This document shows, in pieces, positions 1 through 7,318 of a stretch of DNA of 11,819 nt (its first letter is position 1; each line of letters begins with the position of its first letter). Where the stretch lies: assembly GCA_030632765.1 (NCBI GenBank), contig DAOVUC010000021.1, forward strand, positions 1-11,819. Reading direction: 5' to 3'. The position numbers and the translations under genes were made by a program. Source of the DNA: Candidatus Dadabacteria bacterium (GTDB taxonomy: Bacteria > Desulfobacterota_D > UBA1144 > Nemesobacterales > UBA2774). The notes beneath the pieces were generated by a model, which saw nothing but the letters and a program-made list of their open reading frames with translations, did no database searches and was not told the DNA's origin.

Positions 1-153
1 AAAAATACTTCATCGTAGCGAGAATGCTGCCCCCAGAGTTGCCCATATTAATAGTCTGGGTTCCAATTGGAGTGAAATTCCGAACAGGCGAATAATATTT
101 CCAGAACTATCGTGTTGGGATGTTCAAAAGACTATTATATGGAAAAAAGGTAA

Positions 154-789
154 AGTATCCGTAACATTTTGTCGCCAGAATATTTGGAAAATGGATCTTA
201 AATTCATAAACTCTATGAAGCCGCTTCGAGCCACTTCAAACCAATTCTCCTATGTGCTTATATGACAGGTATGCGTCGATCTGAAATAGCCAGACTCAAA
301 TGGAATGAAGTAGACCTTGAGGATAGTTATATTCATGTACTTGAGACTAAAAACGGTGAATCGAGGACTATTCCCCTTGGTGGGGCCTTGCTTGATGCAC
401 TCTCAAATATGAAAAAGGATACAAGAAGTGAGTTTGTTTTTAACAGTCATGATGGTACTCCCTACTCTTCTTCGACCTCCTGGAAAAGGACATGGAGTAC
501 AACTCTGAAACTTGCGGGTATTGAGAAATGTCGATTTCATGATTTTAGACATACCTTCGTATCGAACCTGATAGTTAATGAAAAAGAAGACTTTGCTACT
601 GTGATGGCTCTATCTGGCCACAAGGATATATCGATGCTGAAACGATATAGTCATACCCAGGAAGAAGCTAAAAGGGCGGCAATTGAAAAGCTAAAAAAAC
701 ACCTGAAAATTTCAACTATGGACACTAAGGCCGAAAAGGACCTACATGAAGATAATAGCGTTGTGGTTATAAATAGCCATAAACACTGA
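154..789 (+). pseudogene. Decayed tyrosine recombinase/integrase (catalytic domain remnant)
   Basis: This encodes the catalytic domain of a phage-type tyrosine recombinase, the enzyme that integrates or excises mobile elements. The frame is open from 202 to 789. It carries the box I arginine in TGMRRSEIARLKW, a beta-hairpin lysine in LETKNGESRTIPL, the box II motif HDFRHTF, then LSGHKD and the tyrosine in LKRYSHTQ, so the full set of active-site residues is present. Upstream in the same frame I read IRNILSPEYLENG (157-195), which resembles the usual start of the catalytic domain, but it is broken by TAA at 199-201, with a further TAA at 151-153. The N-terminal DNA-binding domain cannot be recognised in 1-150, so full-length protein is unlikely. 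An ATG at 262 could only give a fragment starting inside a core helix. The stop lies 12 bases from the 3' end of tRNA-Gly, as expected for a tRNA-integrating element. Confidence 0.85.
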
Positions 790-801
790 ATAAGATAAAT
801 G

Positions 802-875
802 AGCGGGTGACGGGATTCGAACCCGCGACCCTAAGCTTGGGAAGCTTATGCTCTAGCCAGCTGAGCTACACCCGC
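802..875 (-). tRNA. tRNA-Gly (CCC anticodon)
   Basis: The reverse complement folds into a complete 74-base cloverleaf. The acceptor stem GCGGGTG pairs with CACCCGC. The D arm is GCTC/GAGC around a loop containing GG. The anticodon stem TAAGC/GCTTA holds the loop TTCCCAA, giving anticodon CCC for glycine codon GGG. The T arm GCGGG/CCCGT holds the loop TTCGAAT. The discriminator base is U, as is usual for bacterial tRNA-Gly, and CCA is not encoded. The 3' end faces the integrase remnant, so this tRNA is the probable attachment site of the element to the left. Confidence 0.95.
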
Positions 876-886
876 ATCTGAAAAGA

Positions 887-915
887 AATCTATTGCAAGC
901 TCCGATAAAAGTCAA
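887..915 (-). promoter_or_regulatory. Promoter of tRNA-Gly
   Basis: Reading the minus strand, TTGACT (915-910) and TAGATT (892-887) are separated by exactly 17 bases. The -10 hexamer ends 11 bases before the mature 5' end of the tRNA. This is a good match to a sigma-70-type promoter in the right place, leaving a very short 5' leader to be trimmed. Confidence 0.7.
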
Positions 916-932
916 TTAAACCGAAGACTAAG

Positions 933-961
933 TTAATTTGTGCGGGTTTACAGGATATAAT
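933..961 (+). promoter_or_regulatory. Candidate promoter of murQ, possibly leaderless
   Basis: A perfect -10 hexamer TATAAT (956-961) lies exactly seven bases before the GTG start of murQ. The best -35 at a 17-base spacing is a poor TTAATT (933-938). With this placement transcription would start at or next to the G of the start codon, giving a leaderless mRNA. No convincing Shine-Dalgarno sequence precedes the gene, which fits. The divergent tRNA promoter lies just to the left. Confidence 0.5.
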
Positions 962-968
962 AGTTCCT

Positions 969-1865
969 GTGACAGAGAATAGAAAAACAGGACACCTTCT
1001 TACCGAGAAAATAAACCCTCGCACAGTTGATCTGGATAAGCGCTCGCCTCTTGAAGTGGTAGAACTTATTTTGGAAGAGGATAGCACAATAATTCAGGCT
1101 ATTGAGAAAGAGAAACATAATATTGCGGATGCTGTGGAGCTTGTTTCCGATAAGATAAAACTCGGGGGCAGATTGTTTTTTATAGGCGCCGGCACGAGCG
1201 GGCGTTTAGGAGTAATAGAAGCAGCTGAGTGTCCGCCTACATTTGGAACAGACCCTGATTTGATTCAAGGCTATATTGCAGGGGGAAGGGAAGCTATATG
1301 GCAATCAATTGAGGGTGCGGAGGATTCAAGGACACAAGGGCAAGAGTTATTGGCAGAGGCTGGGTTAACTAAATATGACGTTGTAGTTGGCATAGCGGCA
1401 AGCGCTACGACACCTTTTGTTGAAGGTGGTCTGCAATACGCAAAGAACAAAGGGAGTAGCTCTGTATTAGTTACATGTAATACCGTAGAATCCAAAATTG
1501 CTGATGTAACTATAGAACTTTTAGTAGGTCCGGAAGTTGTTGTAGGCTCTTCAAGGATGAAAGCTGGAACGGTAACAAAGATGGTTTTAAATATGATAAC
1601 TACAGCCTCTATGGTGCAGCTTGGCAAAACATACGGCAACCTTATGGTTGATGTCCAGCCAAAGTCGGCCAAACTAAGAGACAGAGCTAAACGCATTGTT
1701 ATGTATATCGCTGAAATCAGTGAAGAAAAAGCAGATGAATTGTTAATCGAGTCCGGCTGGGACGTTAAAACGTCAATTGTTATGGAGAAGAAAGGCTTAA
1801 GCTTAGAAGACTCAAGAGAATTGCTAGGGAAGCATAATGGATTTTTACGTGAGGCACTTAAATAA
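969..1865 (+). CDS. murQ: N-acetylmuramic acid 6-phosphate etherase
   Basis: This cytoplasmic SIS-fold enzyme cleaves the D-lactyl ether of MurNAc-6-phosphate to give GlcNAc-6-phosphate and D-lactate, the step that returns muramic acid to amino-sugar metabolism. At 298 residues the length is normal for MurQ. The sugar-phosphate binding loop GAGTSGRLG (73-81) is followed by EAAECPPTFGT (84-94). Glu87 in that motif and Glu118 in EGAED match the two catalytic glutamates of the family and keep their 31-residue spacing. SSRMKAGT (194-201) and the C-terminal helical part are present. GTG at 969 is chosen because it puts the family's N-terminal pattern (DLDKRSPLEVVELILEED) at the right distance. The gene is 23 bases upstream of anmK, which makes its substrate, so co-expression is likely. 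Confidence is very high. Confidence 0.97.
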   Translation: MTENRKTGHLLTEKINPRTVDLDKRSPLEVVELILEEDSTIIQAIEKEKHNIADAVELVSDKIKLGGRLFFIGAGTSGRLGVIEAAECPPTFGTDPDLIQGYIAGGREAIWQSIEGAEDSRTQGQELLAEAGLTKYDVVVGIAASATTPFVEGGLQYAKNKGSSSVLVTCNTVESKIADVTIELLVGPEVVVGSSRMKAGTVTKMVLNMITTASMVQLGKTYGNLMVDVQPKSAKLRDRAKRIVMYIAEISEEKADELLIESGWDVKTSIVMEKKGLSLEDSRELLGKHNGFLREALK

Positions 1866-1888
1866 TCAGCTAGATTACCCCTAAAATT

Positions 1889-3070
1889 ATGACAGTAGAT
1901 CTGAAATCTCTAATTGATAAGAAAGATAAGCTTGTAATTGGTTTAATGTCGGGCACGTCTAAGGACGGCATTGACGCTGCTTTGGTTAAGTTACAAGGTA
2001 TAGGATTAAATACGGATATAGAGTTGGTAAAGTTCATCTGCGTTGAATACGAAGCTGATGTACGTAAAAGGTTAGATAATTTAGCTACGGAATGCACCCT
2101 TAAAGAAATTTCAGAACTTAATTTCATTATTGGAGGTGAGTTCGCTAAAGCTGCGCTTGGTGTGATTGATGAAGCAGGAGTAAATCCAGCGGATGTGGAT
2201 TTAATAGGCTCTCACGGGCAGACGGTATTTCATAACCCCCCTTCGTATAATGACGGCACCCCTTCCACACTTCAGATAGGTGAAATTGACGAGATTGCCG
2301 AGAAAACAGGAATTACTACAGTCGGCGATTTTAGGACTCGTGATATCGCGGCAGGAGGCGAGGCGGCCCCGCTAGTTCCATATGTGGATTACCTGCTATT
2401 TAGAAAAAAGGGCACGGTTTCCATAGCTCATAATATTGGCGGTATTGCTAACGTAACTGTCGTTACAGAGGAAATGGATGATGTCGTGGCGTTTGATACC
2501 GGGCCCGGAAATATGCTTATGGACGGGATTGTAAAGTTAGCTACTGGAGGAAGGCAGCAATACGATAGAGACGGGCACACGGCTTTAGCGGGAAAAGTTA
2601 ATAAAGAGCTCTTGGATAAACTTTTATCTGACCCTTATTATAGTAAGCCCCCTCCAAAGTCCGCCGGAGAAGAGCTTTTTGGGAGTGAAATGGCCCTCAC
2701 ACTTTATTCCTATGTGGATAGTGAGATGCTTTCGCTTGAAGATTTGATGGCAACTCTTTTGATGCTGACCGTAGAGTCCATAGTATCGTCATATAAGAAT
2801 TTTATTTTCCCGAACTGGGATATAAGTGAAGTTATATTTAGTGGTGGCGGGTGTACTAATCCATTATTGATGGAGAGGATAAAGGCTAAATTACCCTCAC
2901 TAAAGTGTACGACTTCCGATGATTATGGAATCCCATCAAATGCTAAAGAAGCTGTGGCATTTGCGGTACTGGCAAACGAATTGATTTCGGGAAATACGAC
3001 AAACCTTCCGAGAGTTACAGGAGCGCAGAGAAAAGTTCCTATGGGCAAGATTGCTTTGGGAAGACCATAA
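1889..3070 (+). CDS. anmK: Anhydro-N-acetylmuramic acid kinase
   Basis: This ATP-dependent kinase opens the 1,6-anhydro ring of anhMurNAc and phosphorylates it, yielding MurNAc-6-phosphate, the substrate of MurQ encoded just before it. The protein has 393 residues, close to the family norm. Motifs appear in order: GLMSGTSKDGIDAA (18-31) for phosphate binding, SHGQTVFH (108-115), GDFRTRDIAAGGEAAPLVP (146-164) in which Asp152 probably corresponds to the proposed general base, NIGGIANVT (182-190), FDTGPGNMLMD (202-212), the PPKSAGEELFGSE segment, and SGGGCTNP followed by EAVAFAVLA near the C terminus. No signal peptide is present, so it is cytoplasmic. No Shine-Dalgarno sequence is visible before the ATG; translation may rely on read-through ribosomes from murQ or on an unstructured AT-rich start. 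Confidence 0.97.
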   Translation: MTVDLKSLIDKKDKLVIGLMSGTSKDGIDAALVKLQGIGLNTDIELVKFICVEYEADVRKRLDNLATECTLKEISELNFIIGGEFAKAALGVIDEAGVNPADVDLIGSHGQTVFHNPPSYNDGTPSTLQIGEIDEIAEKTGITTVGDFRTRDIAAGGEAAPLVPYVDYLLFRKKGTVSIAHNIGGIANVTVVTEEMDDVVAFDTGPGNMLMDGIVKLATGGRQQYDRDGHTALAGKVNKELLDKLLSDPYYSKPPPKSAGEELFGSEMALTLYSYVDSEMLSLEDLMATLLMLTVESIVSSYKNFIFPNWDISEVIFSGGGCTNPLLMERIKAKLPSLKCTTSDDYGIPSNAKEAVAFAVLANELISGNTTNLPRVTGAQRKVPMGKIALGRP

Positions 3071-3100
3071 CCACAATCCATATTGAAGTTCTAAAGCAAT

Positions 3101-3106
3101 TACAAT
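3101..3106 (+). promoter_or_regulatory. Candidate -10 element of nagZ, possibly leaderless
   Basis: TACAAT lies exactly seven bases before the nagZ ATG, the same spacing as TATAAT before murQ. No clear -35 hexamer sits at 16-18 bases upstream (TTGAAG at 3083-3088 is too close). If used, transcription would begin at about the A of the start codon. No Shine-Dalgarno sequence is present. This could also be chance in AT-rich DNA. Confidence 0.3.
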
Positions 3107-3113
3107 AGATACA

Positions 3114-4655
3114 ATGAGTAAATTGGATATTAACAAGCTAGATATAGCTCAAAAAATAGGCCAGGTAATAATGCCGAGGATAGATTTTAACGATCCTAAT
3201 TCCCTACCCCTGGCAAAAAGGCTTGTGAAGGAATGCGAGGTAGGAGGGTTTATAATATTCAATGGCAATCGGGATATTGTTACAACGGCAACCCGGGAGC
3301 TGCAAGCTGTTAGTGAGATTCCTCTTCTTTTCGGTTGTGATGCCGAGAGGGGATTGGGACAGATAGTGTCTGATATGATGCTTTTTCCGTTTACCATGTC
3401 TCTTGGTGCAGCCCGCGATGAGGACCTTGTTTACAATCAGGCGGGTTTCATAGCCCGGGAAATGAAGGAATGCGGGCTCAATCTGCTTTTTGCACCTGTT
3501 GCGGATGTAAACACTAATCCTGATAACCCCATCATTAACATCCGCTCATATGGAGATGATCCGGAGCTAGTTTCACGTTTATGCGTTGCGTTTATAAAAG
3601 GTTGTCAGGAAGGGGGAGTTTTAGCCTGCGCAAAGCACTTTCCCGGACACGGACGCACTGGGGTTGATTCGCATGTTGATTTACCTGTATTAAGTATAAG
3701 CAAGAAGATACTGCTAAATAGCGACTTAATTCCATTTGAGAAGTCCATAGAGGCCGGTGTAGCCTCGATTATGACTGCGCATATAGCTTTCCCCGAAATT
3801 GGAGATGGAAATGCTGTAACCATCTCTAAAGGGCTTGTTTCAGATTTGCTCCGAAATGAGATGGGATATCAAGGGCTGATTATTACAGACTCACTACATA
3901 TGGAGGGTATTTCAAAATTAGGCAATGAAGAGAGTCTTTCGAGACGGGCTCTTAATGCGGGCTGTGACATCATACTCGATCCGAAGGATCCATATACTTT
4001 AATTCAGAATCTCAGTAAATCGTCATACCAAGAGCTTGATGAAAGCCAATTGAATCCGAGTGTAGAGAGAATAATATCGGTTAAGAACAAATGGCTCACT
4101 CGTGATACTCCGAGTGGTCCAAAAATCAAAGAGCAAGGGATAGATTTGAGAGAGCAGATTGCTAGGCGGTCGGTTTGCGTTGTAAGAGGAGGCGTGCTTA
4201 AATCGCAAAAAGCGTGCGTCTATACTTTTGATGTAACTCAGTCAAATGCAGACATATCGAGCGCATTCAATGAACACTTAGAAGAAGCTGGAGTAAGGTT
4301 GGAAAAGAGATCGAATTCTCTTAATGACTCTCTTAATAAAAAAGAGCCTATAACAGATAATATTTCCGATGATACCGCGATAATCTGTCTTTTGTATACG
4401 TCAATTGGAGCCTGGAAAAAACAATCTTTCTTGCCGGATTCTTTCAAAGATATTTTGACCGAACTTGAATCTATACCTAAGGAAACAGTTCTTATCTCTT
4501 TTGGCTCTCCATACGTAGTTCGGGATTTTGGTAATTTTAAAACTGTTATCTGTAGTTTTGATTCGCTAAGTGAATGTCAGAGGGCAGTAGCTGATGTACT
4601 TTTAGGCAAGGTAGAGGCACAAGGACGCTTGCCCGTAAGTCTTAATTTAAACTGA
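3114..4655 (+). CDS. nagZ: Beta-N-acetylhexosaminidase, GH3 family (NagZ type)
   Basis: This enzyme removes terminal GlcNAc from GlcNAc-anhMurNAc muropeptides during cell-wall recycling, feeding AnmK and MurQ. Domain 1 (about 10-335) is a GH3 TIM barrel with CDAERG (75-80), NIRSYGDDP (142-150), the NagZ loop KHFPGHGRTGVDSHVDLP (174-191) carrying the Asp185/His187 catalytic dyad, and the nucleophile Asp259 in ITDSLHMEG. This His/Asp loop separates NagZ enzymes from other GH3 glycosidases. Domain 2 (about 350-513) looks like the GH3 C-terminal alpha/beta sandwich. That makes the protein longer than the single-domain NagZ of enterobacteria (about 340 residues) and more like the two-domain form of Bacillus. 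There is no signal peptide, so action in the cytoplasm is likely. The gene follows anmK by 43 bases. Confidence 0.93.
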   Translation: MSKLDINKLDIAQKIGQVIMPRIDFNDPNSLPLAKRLVKECEVGGFIIFNGNRDIVTTATRELQAVSEIPLLFGCDAERGLGQIVSDMMLFPFTMSLGAARDEDLVYNQAGFIAREMKECGLNLLFAPVADVNTNPDNPIINIRSYGDDPELVSRLCVAFIKGCQEGGVLACAKHFPGHGRTGVDSHVDLPVLSISKKILLNSDLIPFEKSIEAGVASIMTAHIAFPEIGDGNAVTISKGLVSDLLRNEMGYQGLIITDSLHMEGISKLGNEESLSRRALNAGCDIILDPKDPYTLIQNLSKSSYQELDESQLNPSVERIISVKNKWLTRDTPSGPKIKEQGIDLREQIARRSVCVVRGGVLKSQKACVYTFDVTQSNADISSAFNEHLEEAGVRLEKRSNSLNDSLNKKEPITDNISDDTAIICLLYTSIGAWKKQSFLPDSFKDILTELESIPKETVLISFGSPYVVRDFGNFKTVICSFDSLSECQRAVADVLLGKVEAQGRLPVSLNLN

Positions 4656-4718
4656 GCTGACTTAATAAATCCTCACAAATCAATGGCATCCGAGCCACGC
4701 TCTTCTAAAAGAACTATT

Positions 4719-4748
4719 TTGTTAAATACACGTCAGGTAAATTACAAT
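4719..4748 (+). promoter_or_regulatory. Candidate promoter before the symporter gene
   Basis: TTGTTA (4719-4724) and TACAAT (4743-4748) are separated by 18 bases in the 97-base gap after nagZ. The -10 ends only four bases before the ATG at 4753, which is tight for a leaderless start, so either the site is not used or initiation is slightly unusual. No Shine-Dalgarno sequence is visible in the gap. Confidence 0.3.
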
Positions 4749-4752
4749 TTCA

Positions 4753-6525
4753 ATGCCCGAATCAATTGAAACCGCGCTGTCGACACTTAGTCCTCTGGAT
4801 TGGGCTATAGTTGCCGGATATCTCATATTGTCGCTTGCAATAGGGATTTATTTTACAAAACGCGCGAGCGGCAGCATGTCTTCTTACTTCGTTTCAGGAC
4901 GCAGTCTGCCCTGGTGGATATTAGGCACTTCAATGGTTGCTACGACTTTTGCCGCGGACACCCCTCTGGCGGTAACAGGCTGGATACGGACAGACGGTAT
5001 ATGGAAAAACTGGTTCTGGTGGAACTATCTTTTCAGCCATGTATTTATTGTTCTTGTTTTCGCGAGGCTTTGGCGAAGGGCTGAAGTTATAACTGACAAC
5101 GAGCTTATTGAGATTCGCTACAGTGGAAGGCCGGCGGCTTTCCTCCGTGGATTTAAGGCCTTTTACTTTTCGACCTTATTTAATTTTATAGTCATGGGGT
5201 GGGTTATTAGCGCAATGGCTAAGGTTTTTAAGGTCTTCTTCGGAGTTGATACTACTATTGCTATTGTGATCTGTATTTCTATTGCGTTTTTTTATACCAT
5301 GATGTCGGGTCTTTGGGGAGTCGCCATTACAGATTTTCTTCAATACTTCATTGCCCTTTTCGGGACAATTATTCTAGCGTGGGTTGTAATAGGGTCTCCG
5401 GAAATTGGGGGATTTTCGGGTTTTATAGATAAGATCGGGGAAATAGATGAGAAACATATTTCATTTTTTATGACCCCTTCGGGAGGGGAGCCGGTAAGTG
5501 CGGGATTTTGGGACTCAAGCTTCTTCGCGTTTCTTGTGTATGTAAGCATTATCTGGTGGTCTTCTCATAATGCGGACGGCGGCGGGTATTTTATACAGAG
5601 GATAAACTCTGCCAAAAACGAGCGTCATGCGGTATTAGGCACTGCCTGGTTCGCAATTAATCACTATATACTCCGTCTCTGGCCATGGATTTTAGTAGCC
5701 TTGGCTTCACTTATTATCTATCCACGAGTTCAGGATTTCGGCGGGGATAATGAAGCAATGTATATAGTTGTTATACGGGACTTTTTGGGTCCGGGTTTAA
5801 AGGGGCTCTTGTTTGTAAGCTTTCTAGCAGCCTTTATGTCAACACTATCAACCCAGCTTAATTGGGGCGCCTCTTATCTGATGAACGATATTTATAGGCG
5901 TTTTATAAAGAAGGACGCTTCAGAGAGCCATTATATCTTAATTGCTAGATTATGTACCCTAGTTTTGACAGTTCTAGCAGGATATTTTGCGTTCTATATA
6001 ACTAATATCGGAAAAGCCTGGATATTTCTCTGGGCTATGAGCGCAGGGGTGGGATTGGTTCTTATACTACGGTGGTTCTGGTGGAGAATTAACGCCTGGT
6101 CTGAAATATCCGCTTTAGCCGCTTCACTCTCAACGATTTTAATCCTGTTTATATACACCAAGTCTCAAGGGGTGTCTCTAGAATTAAAGCATCAGATCAT
6201 CGTTATCCCGGTTTCTATTGTAGTCTGGATAGTTGTTACTTTTTTAACAAAACCCGAGCCAAATGATACGCTCAGCGAATTCTATAAAAGAGTACGTCCC
6301 TGGGGTTGGTGGAAACCTGCGAGTGAAATGCATCCTGAGATTGTACGCCCTCAGTTTATGCCGGTAATTTACAATTGGCTCCTTGGGGTTAGCTTTCTTT
6401 TTTTCGGGATGATCGGGGTGGGGAAAATGCTCTTAAGTAATTATTTGTTCGGTACGGTTTGCTTGGTCGTTTCTGTAATTTCGGGTGTTTTAGTTTATAG
6501 AAGAATGAGGGATGAGCTTAGATAG
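4753..6525 (+). CDS. Sodium:solute symporter family (SSS) transporter
   Basis: This is an inner-membrane secondary transporter expected to couple sodium influx to uptake of a small solute. The 590-residue protein has about 13-14 hydrophobic segments. The N terminus (DWAIVAGYLILSLAIGIYFT, 16-35), then SYFVSGRSLPWWILGTSM and the following ATTFAADTP, is typical of the family. The region AAFMSTLSTQLNWGASYLM (359-377), ending in NDIYRRF, matches the family's sodium-site helix; Ser366/Thr367 probably correspond to the Na2-site hydroxyl ligands. The membrane segments are rich in tryptophan (for example KNWFWWNYLF and LRWFWWRINAW). The substrate cannot be read from sequence. Its place directly after murQ-anmK-nagZ suggests a cell-wall-derived sugar or muropeptide, but this is inference; nutrients such as amino acids or other sugars remain possible. 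Confidence 0.88.
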   Translation: MPESIETALSTLSPLDWAIVAGYLILSLAIGIYFTKRASGSMSSYFVSGRSLPWWILGTSMVATTFAADTPLAVTGWIRTDGIWKNWFWWNYLFSHVFIVLVFARLWRRAEVITDNELIEIRYSGRPAAFLRGFKAFYFSTLFNFIVMGWVISAMAKVFKVFFGVDTTIAIVICISIAFFYTMMSGLWGVAITDFLQYFIALFGTIILAWVVIGSPEIGGFSGFIDKIGEIDEKHISFFMTPSGGEPVSAGFWDSSFFAFLVYVSIIWWSSHNADGGGYFIQRINSAKNERHAVLGTAWFAINHYILRLWPWILVALASLIIYPRVQDFGGDNEAMYIVVIRDFLGPGLKGLLFVSFLAAFMSTLSTQLNWGASYLMNDIYRRFIKKDASESHYILIARLCTLVLTVLAGYFAFYITNIGKAWIFLWAMSAGVGLVLILRWFWWRINAWSEISALAASLSTILILFIYTKSQGVSLELKHQIIVIPVSIVVWIVVTFLTKPEPNDTLSEFYKRVRPWGWWKPASEMHPEIVRPQFMPVIYNWLLGVSFLFFGMIGVGKMLLSNYLFGTVCLVVSVISGVLVYRRMRDELR

Positions 6526-6545
6526 GGATAATAAACTTTTTATCC
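6526..6545 (+). terminator. Weak hairpin after the symporter gene
   Basis: GGATAA (6526-6531) and TTATCC (6540-6545) form a six-base stem with an eight-base loop, directly after the symporter stop codon and followed by only three T residues. The stem is AT-rich and short, so at best it attenuates transcription into nuoI. Confidence 0.25.
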
Positions 6546-6603
6546 TTTCAAAATTGTCTGATTGTGTTATAACTTATTGGAGTATCGCTCACGGTTAATA
6601 GAT

Positions 6604-7194
6604 ATGACAATAAAAATAAAAGTACTAAAACATCCCGAGTTAACTTGGTATGAAAAGCTATATTTTCCTCAAATAATCAGTGGCCTCCTAATAACTATAA
6701 AGCATTTGATCCGCTTTAAGCCGATTACCATTCAATATCCTGAAGAAGTGAAGGAGCTTCCCGAAAGATACAGGGGAATTCATGTGTTGCCGGCCGATGA
6801 TGAAGGGGAGATAAGGTGTGTTGCGTGCAAGCTTTGTGAAGTAGCCTGTCCTACGCAGGCAATATCTATTGTTGCCGAGCCCGCAGATGATTACGGGATT
6901 GAGAGAAGACCCAAAGTTTATAACATTGATTTTATGAGATGTGTGTTTTGCGGATTTTGTGTAGAAGCCTGTCCATGTGACGCCCTTAGGATGGGGATGA
7001 AGTATGAACTTTCGTCCTATAACAGAGCGGGGTTGGTACACACGAAAGAGGTTTTCTTTGACCCGAACGTAAAAAGCCATGCCCCCAGAGACAATGCTAA
7101 TTTCCTCTACGAGATGGGCAAGGGTGAGATTTTAGATAATCCTGAAGAAATTGATAAAGTAAAAGAACTTACCGGCATGTATACTGAATCTTAG
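6604..7194 (+). CDS. nuoI: NuoI-type 2x[4Fe-4S] ferredoxin subunit (NADH-quinone oxidoreductase chain I)
   Basis: NuoI carries clusters N6a and N6b and passes electrons toward the quinone site of respiratory complex I. The 196-residue product has the two diagnostic motifs RCVACKLCEVACP (Cys72, 75, 78, 82) and RCVFCGFCVEACP (Cys113, 116, 119, 123), with RYRGIHVLPADDEGEIRC before them, as in NuoI rather than simple ferredoxins. An additional Cys125 follows the second motif. The N-terminal region before the clusters fits the amphipathic membrane-contact helix of the family. ATG at 6604 is preferred; the frame could open at TTG 6562, but the extra 14 residues do not resemble the family and no ribosome binding site supports that start. 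No other nuo gene is present in the window, so this subunit is encoded apart from, or duplicated relative to, the main complex. Confidence 0.88.
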   Translation: MTIKIKVLKHPELTWYEKLYFPQIISGLLITIKHLIRFKPITIQYPEEVKELPERYRGIHVLPADDEGEIRCVACKLCEVACPTQAISIVAEPADDYGIERRPKVYNIDFMRCVFCGFCVEACPCDALRMGMKYELSSYNRAGLVHTKEVFFDPNVKSHAPRDNANFLYEMGKGEILDNPEEIDKVKELTGMYTES

Positions 7195-7221
7195 TTATTA
7201 TCCCGCCCCCTCAATTAATCC

Positions 7222-7241
7222 TAATTTTTAGTAATTTTTAG
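7222..7241. repeat. Ten-base tandem duplication in convergent gap
   Basis: TAATTTTTAG occurs twice in direct tandem in the 124-base gap between the convergent nuoI and accA-accD genes. The gap also holds a six-base perfect stem, ACAATT/AATTGT (7287-7304). Neither has a GC-rich stem with a T-run, so I see no strong terminator for either gene here. Confidence 0.4.
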
Positions 7242-7318
7242 GTTACCATCATGACTTTTATAAACTTGAAGCCTCATAATTAGCGAACAATTTAACTGAA
7301 TTGTAGAGATTGCAATTA

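Noticed and set aside
2..253. An 84-codon stretch without stops in frame 2 upstream of the integrase remnant.
   Set aside because: The peptide resembles no family I know, and the remnant integrase frame runs across its right end, so it is more likely decayed sequence left open by chance.
760..783. Hairpin (TGTGGTTA/TAGCCATA region) overlapping the integrase stop, as a terminator for tRNA-Gly.
   Set aside because: It contains two wobble pairs and has no T-run on the minus strand, so terminator function is not supported.
4378..4413. NagZ contains the peptide CLLYTS (and the opposite strand DVYKRQ), which are the translations of a common sequencing transposon end.
   Set aside because: The nucleotides differ from that adaptor at five of 18 positions (TGTCTTTTGTATACGTCA here), and the surrounding protein fits the GH3 C-terminal domain, so it is a coincidence and not adaptor contamination.
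6562..6603. A TTG start that would extend NuoI by 14 residues.
   Set aside because: The extension does not look like NuoI N termini and no ribosome binding site precedes it; ATG at 6604 fits better.
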